Positions 5,171 through 5,890 of a stretch of DNA of 5,890 bases are shown in pieces. The position numbers and the translations under genes are program-made. The notes below the pieces were generated by a model. The model was not told where the DNA came from. It made no database searches and saw only the letters and a program-made list of their open reading frames with translations. Numbering within the stretch: the first letter of the stretch is position 1; the number at the start of each line of letters is the position of its first letter. Origin of the DNA: an uncultured Collinsella sp. (GTDB taxonomy: Bacteria; Actinomycetota; Coriobacteriia; Coriobacteriales; Coriobacteriaceae); assembly GCA_900555765.1 (NCBI GenBank), contig USMA01000071.1, positions 1 to 5,890 on the forward strand. Reading direction: 5' to 3'.

Positions 5171-5875
5171 CTATTTCTCGTCCGACTTATCGGTCTTGGC
5201 CGGAGCCTCGAAGCGATAGCCGACACCATGGACGGTGTAGAGCCACTTGGGCTTCTTGGGATCATCGCCCAGCTTGGCACGAAGATTCTTCACGTGGCTA
5301 TCGATGGTGCGCTCATAGCCCTCAAAGTCATACCCGAGCACTTTCTCGACCAGCTCCATGCGGTTATACACACGGCCGGGATGACGGGCAAGCGTAGTGA
5401 GCAGCTTGAACTCGGAAGCCGTCAGATCGACTTCCTTGCCCTCGACCAAGATCTTGTGGCCCGAAATATCGATGACCAGATCGCCGAAGTCGAGCACCTC
5501 GACGGCGGGCTCGTCGGCCTGATGGGCACGGCGGAATAGAGCGCGAACGCGGGCGACGAGCTCGCGCGGCGAGAACGGCTTAATCAGATAGTCGTCGGCG
5601 CCGAGCTCAAGACCGATAATACGGTCCTCGATCTCGCCCTTAGCCGTCAGCATGATGATGGGAACATCCGAGGTATCGCGAATGGTGCGGCAAACGCGCT
5701 CGCCGGGGATCTTGGGGAGCATAAGGTCGAGCACGACCAAGTCGAACTGATGCTTCTCGAACTCCTCGATCGCGGACTGGCCGTCGCCGACGCCCACAAC
5801 CCAGTAGCCTTCGCGCTCGAGATAGGCAGCGACGGCGTCACGGATTGCCATCTCATCCTCGACCGGCAGAAACAT
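5171..5875 (-). CDS. OmpR/PhoB-family response regulator, 5' end at the window edge
   Basis: This is a DNA-binding transcription factor, phosphorylated by the kinase encoded 11 bp downstream. Residues 1-115 are a receiver domain: acidic pocket Glu6-Asp7-Glu8, phospho-acceptor Asp50 in VVLDLMLP, switch Thr77 in IIMLTAKG, and Lys99 in IKPFSPREL. Residues 125-225 are a winged-helix DNA-binding domain with LTASEFKLL, the recognition region RTIDSHVKNLRAKLG and the wing VHGVGYRF; the tail is charged. The start is uncertain. ATG 5875 has no visible ribosome site and leaves a short first strand, and the frame stays open to base 5890 (codons read ASDAN before the Met), so the real start may lie beyond the window. 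A Pro sits in strand 1 (FLPVEDE), where Ile or Val is usual. No promoter is visible because it would lie outside. Target genes are unknown. Confidence 0.93.
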   Translation of the reverse strand: MFLPVEDEMAIRDAVAAYLEREGYWVVGVGDGQSAIEEFEKHQFDLVVLDLMLPKIPGERVCRTIRDTSDVPIIMLTAKGEIEDRIIGLELGADDYLIKPFSPRELVARVRALFRRAHQADEPAVEVLDFGDLVIDISGHKILVEGKEVDLTASEFKLLTTLARHPGRVYNRMELVEKVLGYDFEGYERTIDSHVKNLRAKLGDDPKKPKWLYTVHGVGYRFEAPAKTDKSDEK

Positions 5876-5890
5876 ATTTGCATCTGAAGC

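Overview
The window reads as a piece of chromosome from a moderately GC-rich anaerobic actinobacterium, most likely a gut Coriobacteriia of the Collinsella type. That is an inference from gene content, codon use rich in third-position G/C, GTG starts, and a single-domain SAICAR synthase of about 295 residues. No marker here fixes the genus.

Every gene I can support lies on the minus strand, so transcription runs from right to left. From the right edge: an OmpR-type response regulator (5' end at or beyond the edge) and its membrane histidine kinase form an operon with an 11-bp gap. After 109 bp holding a hairpin come purC (purine biosynthesis) and, with no gap, a small two-helix membrane protein of unknown function; a strong terminator at 1960-1990 closes this unit. 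Next is an M29 (AmpS/PepS-type) metallo-aminopeptidase. It has no terminator of its own and runs into a tRNA-Lys(UUU) gene, whose sigma70-type promoter overlaps the end of the aminopeptidase gene.

The left 546 bp hold no convincing protein gene and are the unusual part. Two blocks, 302-389 and 481-566, have the same plan when read on the minus strand: a copy of the tRNA-Lys 3' end from T-loop to acceptor, a rho-independent terminator, then the T-loop palindrome GGGTTCGAACCC. The block ends are identical, but the terminator stems differ in sequence while both still pair. Between the blocks sits a 91-bp GC-rich segment made of short hairpins, mostly with GNRA-type loops on the minus strand. Left of the blocks is an AT-richer patch (about 40-47% GC at 121-300) with two overlapping small ORFs, and then a short very GC-rich end. 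I read this as a scar of repeated recombination or insertion at the tRNA-Lys T-loop; the mechanism is not proven by the sequence.

The coding part is ordinary housekeeping and signalling DNA. Points worth checking there are start-site corrections for purC and the aminopeptidase, an apparent Tyr-to-Phe change at an active-site position of the aminopeptidase, and tight coupling of purC to an uncharacterised membrane protein.
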